A stretch of 64,000 nt of DNA, taken from SYIM01 sp039800205. GTDB lineage: Bacteria > Pseudomonadota > Gammaproteobacteria > Burkholderiales > Burkholderiaceae_E. Location: positions 1 through 64,000 of the forward strand of contig JBDLRB010000049.1 in assembly GCA_039800205.1 (NCBI GenBank). Direction: 5' to 3'. The position numbers and the translations under genes are program-made. Under the pieces are notes generated by a model, which saw only the letters and a list, made by a program, of their open reading frames with translations, had not been told where the DNA came from and ran no database searches. Numbering within the stretch: position 1 is the stretch's first letter; each line of letters begins with the position of its first letter. Of the stretch, positions 24,922 through 32,894 are shown piece after piece.

Positions 24922-26391
24922 ATGCACTACGACACCGTGATTCGGGGCGCCACCGTGGTGAACGCCACGGGCATCGACCCTGCCGTCGATGTCGCCCTCC
25001 GAGGCGAGACCATCGTTGCGATCGGACCGGCGCTGGCCGGAACGGCCGGCCGAGAAATCGATGCCCGGGGGCTGCTGCTGATGCCCGGCGGTGTGGACAG
25101 CCACTGCCATATCGAGCAGGTCTCCTCTTTCGGCATTCCCTGCGCCGATGACTTCTACTCGGCGACCGTGTCGGCGGCGTTCGGGGGCACCACCACGGTC
25201 ATTCCATTCTGTGCGCAGCATCGCACCGATCACATTCCGGAGGTCCTCGCCGATTACCACCGCAGGGCCGCTGAAAAGGCGGTGATCGACTACGGCTTTC
25301 ATCTGATCGTGGCCAACCCGGATGCCCAGACCATTGGCGTGGATCTTCCGGCTGCGATCGAGACCGGCATCCGCTCCTTCAAGATTTTCATGACCTATGA
25401 CCGCATGCGGCTGCACGACGAGCAGATTCTCGACGTGCTGATGACTGCGCGCCGACATGGGGCGCTCACCCTGGTGCATGCCGAAAACCACGGCATCATC
25501 AGCTGGTTGTCGGGGCGCCTGGTCGGACAGGGGCATGTGCTGCCGCGCTATCACGCGATCTGTCATACGCGATCGTCCGAGGCCGAGGCCATCAACCGGG
25601 TGATTGCACTCGCCGAGGTCGTCGACACGCCCATCCTGATCGTCCATGTCAGTACGATCGAAGGCGTCGATGCGATTCGACGCGCCCAGGCGAGAGGCGT
25701 CAAGGTCTACGGCGAAACCTGTCCCCAGTATCTGTTCCTGACGGCCAAGGATATTGATCGCGGGCTTGAGGGCGCGATGTTCTGCTGCTCGCCGCCGCCG
25801 CGGGACGAGGCGGCGCAGCAGGCGTGCTGGCAAGGCCTGAAGGATGGCGCCCTGGCGGTTTACTCATCGGATCATGCGCCCTATCGGTATGACGAAACCG
25901 GCAAGTTGCCCAAGGGCGAAAAGACCACCTTCAAAGAGATGGCCAATGGCGTGCCGGGGCTTGAGCTCAGGCTGCCCCTTCTGTTCAGTAACGGCGTGGG
26001 CAGCGGGCGCATCAGCCTGACCGAATTTGTCAATCTCACGGCGACTCGCCACGCTGAAATCTACGGCCTGCCGCAGAAAGGCCGGATCCAGGTGGGTGCG
26101 GATGCGGATCTTGCGCTGTGGGACCCCGATCGTGAGATCGTTGTCGACACATCGATCCTGCACGACAACACGGGCTATACACCCTATGCGGGTCGTTCCC
26201 TGAAAGGCTGGCCGATTCGGGTCTGGTCGCGTGGCGATCTGATCGTGGATCAGATCGAGGCGCCGGGTGAGATTCACGTGACCCGCGGCCGTGGCCGCTT
26301 CCTCGCACGTGAGCGTTCCGACGCGACCCATCCGGCCGGCCGCAGCATTCCCGAAATGAATCAGCTCGCGCAGTGGGGGATCGAGCCATGA
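24922..26391 (+). CDS. D-hydantoinase / dihydropyrimidinase family
   Basis: The 489-residue cyclic amidohydrolase opens 5-substituted hydantoins or dihydropyrimidines to N-carbamoyl amino acids. Metal-site residues are H61 and H63 in DSHCHIE, the carboxylated lysine K154 in FKIFMTYD (with Y159), H186 in LVHAENH, then VHVSTIEG and the aspartate in VYSSDHAPY. The ATG at 24922 matches family N-termini (MHYDTVIRG); AGGA is only one base away, so initiation may be weak or coupled. The adjacent D-carbamoylase indicates D-hydantoinase activity. The two genes overlap by 4 bp. Confidence 0.9.
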   Translation: MHYDTVIRGATVVNATGIDPAVDVALRGETIVAIGPALAGTAGREIDARGLLLMPGGVDSHCHIEQVSSFGIPCADDFYSATVSAAFGGTTTVIPFCAQHRTDHIPEVLADYHRRAAEKAVIDYGFHLIVANPDAQTIGVDLPAAIETGIRSFKIFMTYDRMRLHDEQILDVLMTARRHGALTLVHAENHGIISWLSGRLVGQGHVLPRYHAICHTRSSEAEAINRVIALAEVVDTPILIVHVSTIEGVDAIRRAQARGVKVYGETCPQYLFLTAKDIDRGLEGAMFCCSPPPRDEAAQQACWQGLKDGALAVYSSDHAPYRYDETGKLPKGEKTTFKEMANGVPGLELRLPLLFSNGVGSGRISLTEFVNLTATRHAEIYGLPQKGRIQVGADADLALWDPDREIVVDTSILHDNTGYTPYAGRSLKGWPIRVWSRGDLIVDQIEAPGEIHVTRGRGRFLARERSDATHPAGRSIPEMNQLAQWGIEP

Positions 26392-27335
26392 GTCGACGTC
26401 TGCATGTTGCAGCGGCCCAGATGGGCGGCATTCATCTGTCCGACACGCGTGAGCAGGCGGTCGAGCGGCTGCGGGCCCTCCTGGCCCAGGCCCATGCGCG
26501 GGGTGTGCGTTTCGTGGTTTTTCCCGAGCTCGCGCTCACGACCTTTTTCCCGCGCTACTGGTTCGACGATCAGGATGAGGTCGACCAGCGTTTCTTCGAA
26601 GCCGCGATGCCTTCGCCGGTCACGCAGCCTCTCTTTGATGATGCGCGTCGGTACGGGATCGGCTTTTACCTGGGGTATGCCGAGCTCGTCCATGAGGCGG
26701 GACGGATGCGTCGCTTCAACACCGCGATTCTGGTCGCCCCCAATGGCGAGCTCGTCGGCAAGTACCGCAAGGTGCATCTCCCCGGGCACGCCGAACACAA
26801 GCCCCAGGCGGCGTTTCAGCACCTTGAAAAAAAATACTTTGAGGTCGGCGATCTGGGCTTTTCCACCTGGCGCACTCAGGATGCCATTCTGGGCATGCTG
26901 ATCTGCAACGATCGTCGCTGGCCCGAAGCCTTTCGTGCGCTGACGCTTCAGGGCGCCGAGCTGGTCACGCTGGGTTTCAACACACCCACCGAAAACCTGC
27001 ACTATTCCGAACCCCCGGCCCTGCGGGTGCATCATCACCTGATCATGGCCCAGGCGATGGCGTTCATGAATGCCACCTGGCTGATCGAAACCGCCAAGTG
27101 CGGTTTCGAAGATGGCTACCGGATGTTCGGGCATTCCGTGATCGTCGCTCCAACCGGCGAGATTGTGGCCCGCACCGTCAGTGAAGACGATGAGCTGATC
27201 AGTTTCGATGCTGATCTCGATCTCGCGCAGAATCTCAAGCAGACCATGTTCAACTATGCGGCGCATCGTCGGCCCGAGCACTACAAGATCCTGATCGAGC
27301 GGGTCGGTGCTCAGGTGACGCCGGCCAACGCCTGA
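26388..27335 (+). CDS. N-carbamoyl-D-amino acid hydrolase (D-carbamoylase)
   Basis: A 315-residue nitrilase-superfamily amidase that releases ammonia and CO2 from N-carbamoyl-D-amino acids. The catalytic triad is E47 (FPELALTTFFPR), K128 (KYRKVHLPGH) and C173 (ICNDRRWPE). FQHLEKKYFEVGDLGF and GHSVIVAPTGEIV match the well-studied Agrobacterium D-carbamoylase closely by recall. ATG 26388 overlaps the hydantoinase TGA. Together they turn D-hydantoins into D-amino acids. Confidence 0.9.
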   Translation: MSRRLHVAAAQMGGIHLSDTREQAVERLRALLAQAHARGVRFVVFPELALTTFFPRYWFDDQDEVDQRFFEAAMPSPVTQPLFDDARRYGIGFYLGYAELVHEAGRMRRFNTAILVAPNGELVGKYRKVHLPGHAEHKPQAAFQHLEKKYFEVGDLGFSTWRTQDAILGMLICNDRRWPEAFRALTLQGAELVTLGFNTPTENLHYSEPPALRVHHHLIMAQAMAFMNATWLIETAKCGFEDGYRMFGHSVIVAPTGEIVARTVSEDDELISFDADLDLAQNLKQTMFNYAAHRRPEHYKILIERVGAQVTPANA

Positions 27336-27425
27336 TGAGTCGCACGCCCGGATCTCTCAGGTACGTGATTTGCTTCAAACCCTGAACCCGGCCATTTCGG
27401 CCGTTTCACCCAACGAGGAGATGAC

Positions 27426-28274
27426 ATGAAAAGGACCGCTCTCAAGGCGCTGATCGTGCTGGCTGCAGGAACACTGTCCGCTGTGTCGATCGCGCAGGAC
27501 AAGCCCCTGGTCGCCGGCGTCGATGGCACCTTTGCTCCCCATGCGATGCCCAAACTCGGCGGTGGAGTCGAGGGCTTCAATATCGATCTGATCGAAGAGA
27601 TCAGCAAGCAGCTGGGTCGCAAGATCACGATCCACGCCGCCGAGTTTTCGGGTCTGATCCCGGCCATGAACGCCGGCAAGATCGACTTCGTCGGCGCGCC
27701 CACCACGGTCACCCGCGAGCGCGCAAACAATCTGCTCTTCACCGAAGGCTATCTGAACACGTACTACCAGTTCCTGGTCCCAGCCGGCAAGCCTGATCTG
27801 CAGACGCTCAACGACCTGAAGGGCAAGACGATCTCCTCGAACAAGGGATCCGCCTACGATAAGTGGTTGAATGACAATGCCAGCAAATACGGGTTCCGCA
27901 CCGAGTCATATCCCACCAATTCGGATGCCGTTCAGGCCGTCCTGTCCGGTCGGGCGGACGCCACGCTCGGCGGCAATACGGTTTCGGCGTATGCCGCCCT
28001 CCGCAACAAGGGCAAGCTGCGGGTCACCACGCTAGTGGTGGACGAGGGTCTGGTCTGGGCTGCGGTCTTCAGGAAGGGCGATACGGCCCTGCGAAATTCG
28101 GTCGACGGTGCGATCGAGTGCCTGAAGAAGAACGGCACGATCGCGCGTCTGCACGAAAAGTGGTTTGGCACCAAGCCCGGTCCGGGCTCGGCTGCGGTCA
28201 CGACCTTTGCGGGTTACGGTGTGCCGGGTATGCCGGGTTATGACGCCACCGCGCATACGCCGAAGTGCAAGTGA
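27426..28274 (+). CDS. Polar amino acid ABC transporter, substrate-binding protein
   Basis: A 282-residue periplasmic binding protein (family 3) with a signal peptide (about 1-23, SAVSIAQ). PLVAGVDGTFAPHAMP, GFNIDLIEEISKQLGRKI, FSGLIPAMNAGKIDFV and NDLKGKTISSNKGSAYDKW follow the family order. GAGGAG precedes the start. It is the first gene of the transporter and probably binds hydantoins or N-carbamoyl/amino acids given its neighbours. Confidence 0.9.
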   Translation: MKRTALKALIVLAAGTLSAVSIAQDKPLVAGVDGTFAPHAMPKLGGGVEGFNIDLIEEISKQLGRKITIHAAEFSGLIPAMNAGKIDFVGAPTTVTRERANNLLFTEGYLNTYYQFLVPAGKPDLQTLNDLKGKTISSNKGSAYDKWLNDNASKYGFRTESYPTNSDAVQAVLSGRADATLGGNTVSAYAALRNKGKLRVTTLVVDEGLVWAAVFRKGDTALRNSVDGAIECLKKNGTIARLHEKWFGTKPGPGSAAVTTFAGYGVPGMPGYDATAHTPKCK

Positions 28275-29023
28275 GCGATCAATCCGAAGCGCCCCTGCTC
28301 GAAATCAGGGCGCTGCGCAAGTCCTTCGGCACCACAGAGGTGCTGAAGGGCATCGACTTGTCGGTCGTTCGGGGCGAGCTGGTGTTCGTGATCGGACCCT
28401 CGGGTTCGGGCAAGTCGACGCTCTTGCGGTGCTGCAACCGGCTCGAGGAGCCCAGTGCGGGCGAGATCTGGTTCGAGGGCAGCAACATTCTCGCGCCCTC
28501 GACCGATCTCAATGCGATGCGCCGGCGCATCGGCATGGTGTTCCAGTCCTTCAATCTGTACCCCCACCTGAATGCCCGCGACAACGTGGCGCTGGCGCTG
28601 ATCCACGTCTTGAAGCGTCCCCGCGATGAGGCGCATGCCCAGGCGATCGAGGCGCTTCGCAAGGTCGGCTTGGCCGATCGCGGCGGGGCCAAGCCGGGCG
28701 AATTGTCCGGTGGCCAGCAGCAGCGGGTGGCGATCGCCCGCGCCCTGGCGCTTGAGCCCGCCATTGTCCTGTTTGATGAACCGACGTCTGCGCTCGATCC
28801 CGAACTGGTCGGCAGCGTGCTTGCGGTGCTGCGTGAATTACGGACCGCCGGCATGACGATGATGGTGGTTAGTCACGAGATGGGCTTTGCGCGCGGGGCG
28901 GCTGACCGAGTGGTGTTCATGGAGTCTGGAGCCATCCTGGATCAGGGACCGCCCGACCGTATTTTCGGGCCGGACGCCCCCGCCCGCATTCGCGACTTTG
29001 TTGCGAGTGTTGAACATCGCTGA
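28271..29023 (+). CDS. Polar amino acid ABC transporter, ATP-binding protein
   Basis: A 250-residue GlnQ/HisP-type ATPase with Walker A GPSGSGKST, the Q-loop in VFQSFNLYPHLNA, signature LSGGQQQRVAIARAL, Walker B IVLFDEPTSALDPE and the switch histidine in VVSHEMGFA. GTG at 28271 overlaps the preceding stop (GTGA); a GTG two codons upstream is the alternative. It powers the two permeases that follow. Confidence 0.92.
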   Translation: MSDQSEAPLLEIRALRKSFGTTEVLKGIDLSVVRGELVFVIGPSGSGKSTLLRCCNRLEEPSAGEIWFEGSNILAPSTDLNAMRRRIGMVFQSFNLYPHLNARDNVALALIHVLKRPRDEAHAQAIEALRKVGLADRGGAKPGELSGGQQQRVAIARALALEPAIVLFDEPTSALDPELVGSVLAVLRELRTAGMTMMVVSHEMGFARGAADRVVFMESGAILDQGPPDRIFGPDAPARIRDFVASVEHR

Positions 29024-29038
29024 GGGGGGGTCGATCGC

Positions 29039-29710
29039 ATGGCGGGCCTGGTCGAGACATTCTTCAACGTCGAGGTGATGGCCCAGTACGCGCCCAAGAT
29101 CATCGAGGGCATGGGCATCACGGTGGTGCTGGCTGCGGTGGTCGTGGTGAGCGGTCTCGCGTTGGGTTTTGTACTGGCCGTGCTTCGCGCCTTGCGCTTC
29201 AAGATCCTCAATGCCCTGATCGTGCTGTTTGCCGATGTGTTTCGAGCCGTTCCGCCACTGGTGATTCTGATCGTCATCTACTTTGCACTGCCCACGGTCG
29301 GCATCAAGTTTTCCGGTTTTGTTTCGGCCTGGATCGGTTTGTCCCTGGTGCTGGCCGCGTTCGCCGAGGAAGTCGTCTGGGCGGGCATCCTCTCGGTACC
29401 TCGAGGTCAGTGGGAGGCGGCACGGGCGACTGGGCTCGGTTTTTCGCAGGCCATGCGGTGGGTGATCCTGCCGCAGGCGCTGCGGCTCACCGTCGCGCCG
29501 CTGACCAGCCGCGCGATTGTCATCACCAAGAATACGGCGCTTGCCTCGGTCGTGGCCGTGGGCGAGATCCTCTACCAGGCGCAGGCGGGATACTCCTTTT
29601 CGTATAACCCGTCGCCCCTGACCTTGGGCGCGATCGCTTATCTGATCCTGTTCATTCCGCTGGTCTGGTTCGGTCGCTGGGTCGAGACCCGCTTTGCCTG
29701 GAAACGCTGA
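29039..29710 (+). CDS. Polar amino acid ABC transporter permease (first)
   Basis: A 223-residue HisM/HisQ-type permease with about five helices. The coupling loop that contacts the ATPase is EEVVWAGILSVPRGQWEAARATGLG (in two parts), followed by AMRWVILPQALR. It forms the membrane channel with the next gene, 6 bp downstream. Confidence 0.9.
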   Translation: MAGLVETFFNVEVMAQYAPKIIEGMGITVVLAAVVVVSGLALGFVLAVLRALRFKILNALIVLFADVFRAVPPLVILIVIYFALPTVGIKFSGFVSAWIGLSLVLAAFAEEVVWAGILSVPRGQWEAARATGLGFSQAMRWVILPQALRLTVAPLTSRAIVITKNTALASVVAVGEILYQAQAGYSFSYNPSPLTLGAIAYLILFIPLVWFGRWVETRFAWKR

Positions 29711-29716
29711 GTCGCG

Positions 29717-30388
29717 ATGAATACGCTGATCGACGGCTTTTTCAACCTGGAGATCCTGCGGCAGTCGCTGCCCTACCTGGGGCAGGGTCTGCTGATGACT
29801 CTGGCGCTGTGCCTGGTCGCGATTCCTCTGGGCTTTGCAGGCGGCCTGGCGCTGGCGCTCGCGTCCACGGTCCAGAGCCGCACCGTTCGCTGGTCGGTCA
29901 TCGTCTACACCGATCTGTTTCGCGCATTCCCACCCCTGGTGCTGCTCCTCTTCATTGCGTTCGGGCTCCCCTTTATTGGATTTCAGCCCCCGCCCTTCAT
30001 TGCGGTCGCCATCGCCTTCCTGCTGAACACCTCCAGTTACTACGGTGAAATTCTGCGCGCGGGCATCGAATCGGTCCCTGGCGGACAACATGAGGCCGCC
30101 CGCTCGACCGGTCTGAGCCGATGGCAGAGCCTGCGCTGGGTCATCCTTCCCCAGGCGGTGCGAAACGTCGTCCCGGACCTGGTCAGCAACACGCTTGAGG
30201 TCGTCAAGCTCACCTCGATCGCCAGCGTGGTTGCGCTGCCCGAGCTTCTTTATGCGGCCCGCCAGGTGCAGTCGGTCACGTACAACGCCTCGCCCGTCAT
30301 CGCCGCGGGTCTTTTGTATCTGCTGTTGTTGTGGCCGCTGGTCCGACTGTTGTCGCGCTTTGAGCGGCAGGCCGTCAGCATTCGATGA
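29717..30388 (+). CDS. Polar amino acid ABC transporter permease (second)
   Basis: A second 223-residue HisM/HisQ-type permease with the coupling loop GEILRAGIESVPGGQHEAARSTGLS (in two parts) and LRWVILPQAVRNVVP. Its similarity to the preceding gene and the close spacing indicate a heterodimeric channel. Confidence 0.9.
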   Translation: MNTLIDGFFNLEILRQSLPYLGQGLLMTLALCLVAIPLGFAGGLALALASTVQSRTVRWSVIVYTDLFRAFPPLVLLLFIAFGLPFIGFQPPPFIAVAIAFLLNTSSYYGEILRAGIESVPGGQHEAARSTGLSRWQSLRWVILPQAVRNVVPDLVSNTLEVVKLTSIASVVALPELLYAARQVQSVTYNASPVIAAGLLYLLLLWPLVRLLSRFERQAVSIR

Positions 30389-30424
30389 CGCACCGTTTGG
30401 GCGGGCTTTTCGGGAGTTCATGTC

Positions 30425-31096
30425 ATGACTGAAGACCGTATTCTGGTGATCAATCCCAACTCGACGGTGGCGGTGACGCAGGGCATTGATCGGGCGCTCG
30501 AGCCCTTGCGAATCCCGGGGGGACCGCAGTTTGAATGTGTGACTCTGGCCGAAGGGCCACCCGGTATCCAGAGCCAGCGCGATGTCGACTCGGTCATTGG
30601 TCCGCTCTGCGCGTTGATCGAGCGGCGCTCGGATTGTTCGGCCTTCGTGATCGCCTGCTACAGCGACCCGGGTCTGCATAGCGCCCGAGAGGTCACTCGC
30701 AAACCTGTACTCGGCATTTCCGAGTGTGGGGTCTTCACCGCTCTGACGCTGGGCCAGCGATTTGGTGTCATTGCCATTCTGTCGGTTTCAATTCCGCGCC
30801 ATCTCCGTTATCTGGGCGCGATGGGTGTGACCGATCGACTGGCCGCCGAATTGCCCGTCGGTCTCCAGGTGACCGAACTGAGCGATGCGTCCCGCACCCG
30901 ATCCCGGCTGATCGACACCGGTCGTCGCTTGGTCGAAGAGCACGGCGCGCATGTGGTTGTGATGGGTTGCGCGGGGATGGCGCAATATCGCGAACCCCTT
31001 GAGGACGCCTTGGGCGTTCCGGTGGTCGAGCCCACCCAGGCCGCTGCAGGGATGGCGCTGGCGCGGGTGCGTCTGGCCCGGCGCGCTTCGGTCTGA
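30425..31096 (+). CDS. hyuE: Hydantoin/Asp-Glu racemase family
   Basis: The 223-residue protein matches hydantoin racemase in length and in its two catalytic cysteines: C78 in VIACYSDPG and C182 in VVMGCAGMAQ. ILVINPNST at the N-terminus is the family opening. It interconverts D- and L-5-substituted hydantoins so that the D-specific hydrolases can use the whole racemate. It ends the plus-strand cluster begun at 23892. Confidence 0.88.
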   Translation: MTEDRILVINPNSTVAVTQGIDRALEPLRIPGGPQFECVTLAEGPPGIQSQRDVDSVIGPLCALIERRSDCSAFVIACYSDPGLHSAREVTRKPVLGISECGVFTALTLGQRFGVIAILSVSIPRHLRYLGAMGVTDRLAAELPVGLQVTELSDASRTRSRLIDTGRRLVEEHGAHVVVMGCAGMAQYREPLEDALGVPVVEPTQAAAGMALARVRLARRASV

Positions 31097-31140
31097 TCGT
31101 CAAACCGGCGCTCATGCGGTCCGTCCGGATCCGCGCGCGC

Positions 31141-31674
31141 TCAGTCAGCGGGCGGACGCGGGCCTCCGGGCGTCGGGTGCGACCCCCCCGGTTCACGCTC
31201 TGTCCGGTGCTCGAGTGCGAGCAGGGCGGTCTTTCGGTCCAGCCCGGCGGCGAACCCCCTCAGGCTGCCATCCGAACCGACGACCCGATGACAGGGCCGA
31301 ATGATCAGCCACGGGTTACGCCCAACGGCCTGTGCAACTGCACGTACGGCCAGGGGCCGCCCGATCGCGCTGGCCAGCCCGCTGTACGTCAGCGTCTGGC
31401 CGTAGGCGATGGTATCGAGAGCTCGCCAGACCTGCTGTTGCAGTTCAGTGCCGCGCAGGGCGAGCGGCAGATCGAAGCGGGTTCGCCGTCCCGCCAGGTA
31501 CTCTTCGATCTGTTTGCGGGCGCGATGCAAGAGCAGACTGTCCGGATTGGCCGGTGCGCCGGACAAATCGGGCAGGTGGCGTTGGTCAGAGAAGTAGACG
31601 CCCTCGAGGGATCGGCTCGACCCAACCGCGATCACCGTGCCGAGGGACGTCTTGAACTGAAGGGTTTCGCTCAT
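31141..31674 (-). CDS. ogt: Methylated-DNA--protein-cysteine methyltransferase
   Basis: A 177-residue suicide repair protein that removes alkyl groups from O6-guanine or O4-thymine. The acceptor cysteine is C128 in IIRPCHRVV, after VWRALDTIAYGQTLTYSGLA (in parts) and RAVAQAVGRNPW. The ATG at 31674 has AGGAG 9 bases upstream. The C-terminal tail is proline- and glycine-rich. It converges on the racemase gene and is not obviously connected to it. Confidence 0.93.
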   Translation of the reverse strand: MSETLQFKTSLGTVIAVGSSRSLEGVYFSDQRHLPDLSGAPANPDSLLLHRARKQIEEYLAGRRTRFDLPLALRGTELQQQVWRALDTIAYGQTLTYSGLASAIGRPLAVRAVAQAVGRNPWLIIRPCHRVVGSDGSLRGFAAGLDRKTALLALEHRTEREPGGSHPTPGGPRPPAD

Positions 31675-31866
31675 CTGGAAGCGCTCCTGCGACCATGGCC
31701 CACTTCCGGACTCTAAACGATTCAAACGTCCTCGGGCGTAGGGGCGTCCTGGGGCGTCCGTCCCAAGATCGCCGAAGATCAGCGACAATCACCGGTGCGA
31801 CGCGGGTCGCTGGCCTCGGGCCCGACGACTGCGAATCAGAAGCCAAATTTTCAGGAGAAAACTCGT

Positions 31867-32859
31867 ATGCACATCATCCGTAGAAAATTCGGAGCCCTCG
31901 CAGCCACCAGCCTGCTTGCAGCCGGGCTCGCCGGGGTGGTTCCAGCCGCATTGGCTCAGGAGTGGCCCACCCGCCCGGTCCGTATGATCAACCCCTTTGC
32001 GGCAGGTTCGGCCGTGGACGTGGTGGCGCGGCTTCTTGCCGAGCGGATGTCAAAAGAGGTCGGGACCCAGTTCCTGGTCGAGAACCGGACGGGCGCATCG
32101 GGCAATATCGGCACAGAGGTGGCGGCCCGCTCCAAGCCCGATGGGTACACCTTCCTGGTCGGCTCGCCGGGCACGATGGCGATCAACCCGGCGCTCTTCG
32201 ACACCCTGCCGTACAACGCGCTGAAGGACTTCGTTCCGGTCTCGCATCTGGTGTCGTTTCCTCAGGTGCTCGTGGTCAACCCCAAGATTCCCGTGAAGAC
32301 GGTGGCCGAACTCATTGCCTGGGTCAATGCACAGCAGGGCAAGGTCAATTACGGTTCGTCCGGAAGGGGGTCGACCTCGCATCTGGTGATGGAACTGATC
32401 CGTTCCGAGGCCAAGCTGCAGATGACCCATGTGCCCTATCGGGGCGGTTCACCGGCCATCCAGGCGCTGATTGGCGGTGAAGTACAGCTGGCGGTCGAAG
32501 GCCTGCCCTCGCTGCCCGGTCACCTTGCGGGCGGCACGATCCGTCCCCTGGCAGTGACCTCCGAGAAGCGCGCGGCCTCGCAGCCAAACATCCCGGCCTT
32601 GTCCGAGACCTATCCCGGCTTTGATGCCGCCGCATGGATCATTCTGTTTGCGCCGACCGGGACGCCGCCGGCCGTTGTCGATCGCATGGCGACCCACGTC
32701 AAAAAGGCCCTCGAAGCACCCGAGGTCCTCGCTCGACTGGGTTCGATGGGCGCGACGGCCTTCGGTAGCTCGCCTGCGCAGACCGCTGAGTTTCACAAGC
32801 GCGAGATGGCGAAGTTCAAGCGCGCCGTCGATATTTCGGGCGCGAAAGAGCAGAAATAA
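31867..32859 (+). CDS. Bug family tripartite tricarboxylate transporter substrate-binding protein
   Basis: A 330-residue periplasmic binding protein with a signal peptide (about 1-30) and the Bug opening WPTRPVRMINPFAAGSAVDVV. NRTGASGNIGTEVAA and VPYRGGSPAIQALIGGEV are typical. Bug proteins bind carboxylates and related small molecules; no TctA/TctB membrane genes are nearby, as is usual for the many orphan Bug genes of Burkholderiales. AGGAG stands 9 bases before ATG 31867. Confidence 0.92.
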   Translation: MHIIRRKFGALAATSLLAAGLAGVVPAALAQEWPTRPVRMINPFAAGSAVDVVARLLAERMSKEVGTQFLVENRTGASGNIGTEVAARSKPDGYTFLVGSPGTMAINPALFDTLPYNALKDFVPVSHLVSFPQVLVVNPKIPVKTVAELIAWVNAQQGKVNYGSSGRGSTSHLVMELIRSEAKLQMTHVPYRGGSPAIQALIGGEVQLAVEGLPSLPGHLAGGTIRPLAVTSEKRAASQPNIPALSETYPGFDAAAWIILFAPTGTPPAVVDRMATHVKKALEAPEVLARLGSMGATAFGSSPAQTAEFHKREMAKFKRAVDISGAKEQK

Positions 32860-32860
32860 A

Positions 32861-32888
32861 CGGGGCCGGATGGACCCGGTCGGCCCCG
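32861..32888. terminator. Hairpin between convergent Bug and flavoprotein genes
   Basis: CGGGGCCG (32861-32868) and CGGCCCCG (32881-32888) form a perfect 8-bp stem with a 12-base loop in the 35-bp gap between two convergent genes. No U run follows on either strand, so it is a weak terminator call. Confidence 0.5.
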
Positions 32889-32894
32889 TGACCC

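Noticed and set aside
28838..30679. A 613-codon minus-strand frame across the ABC permeases
   Set aside because: Composition is that of antisense shadow sequence, and three well-supported genes occupy the plus strand.
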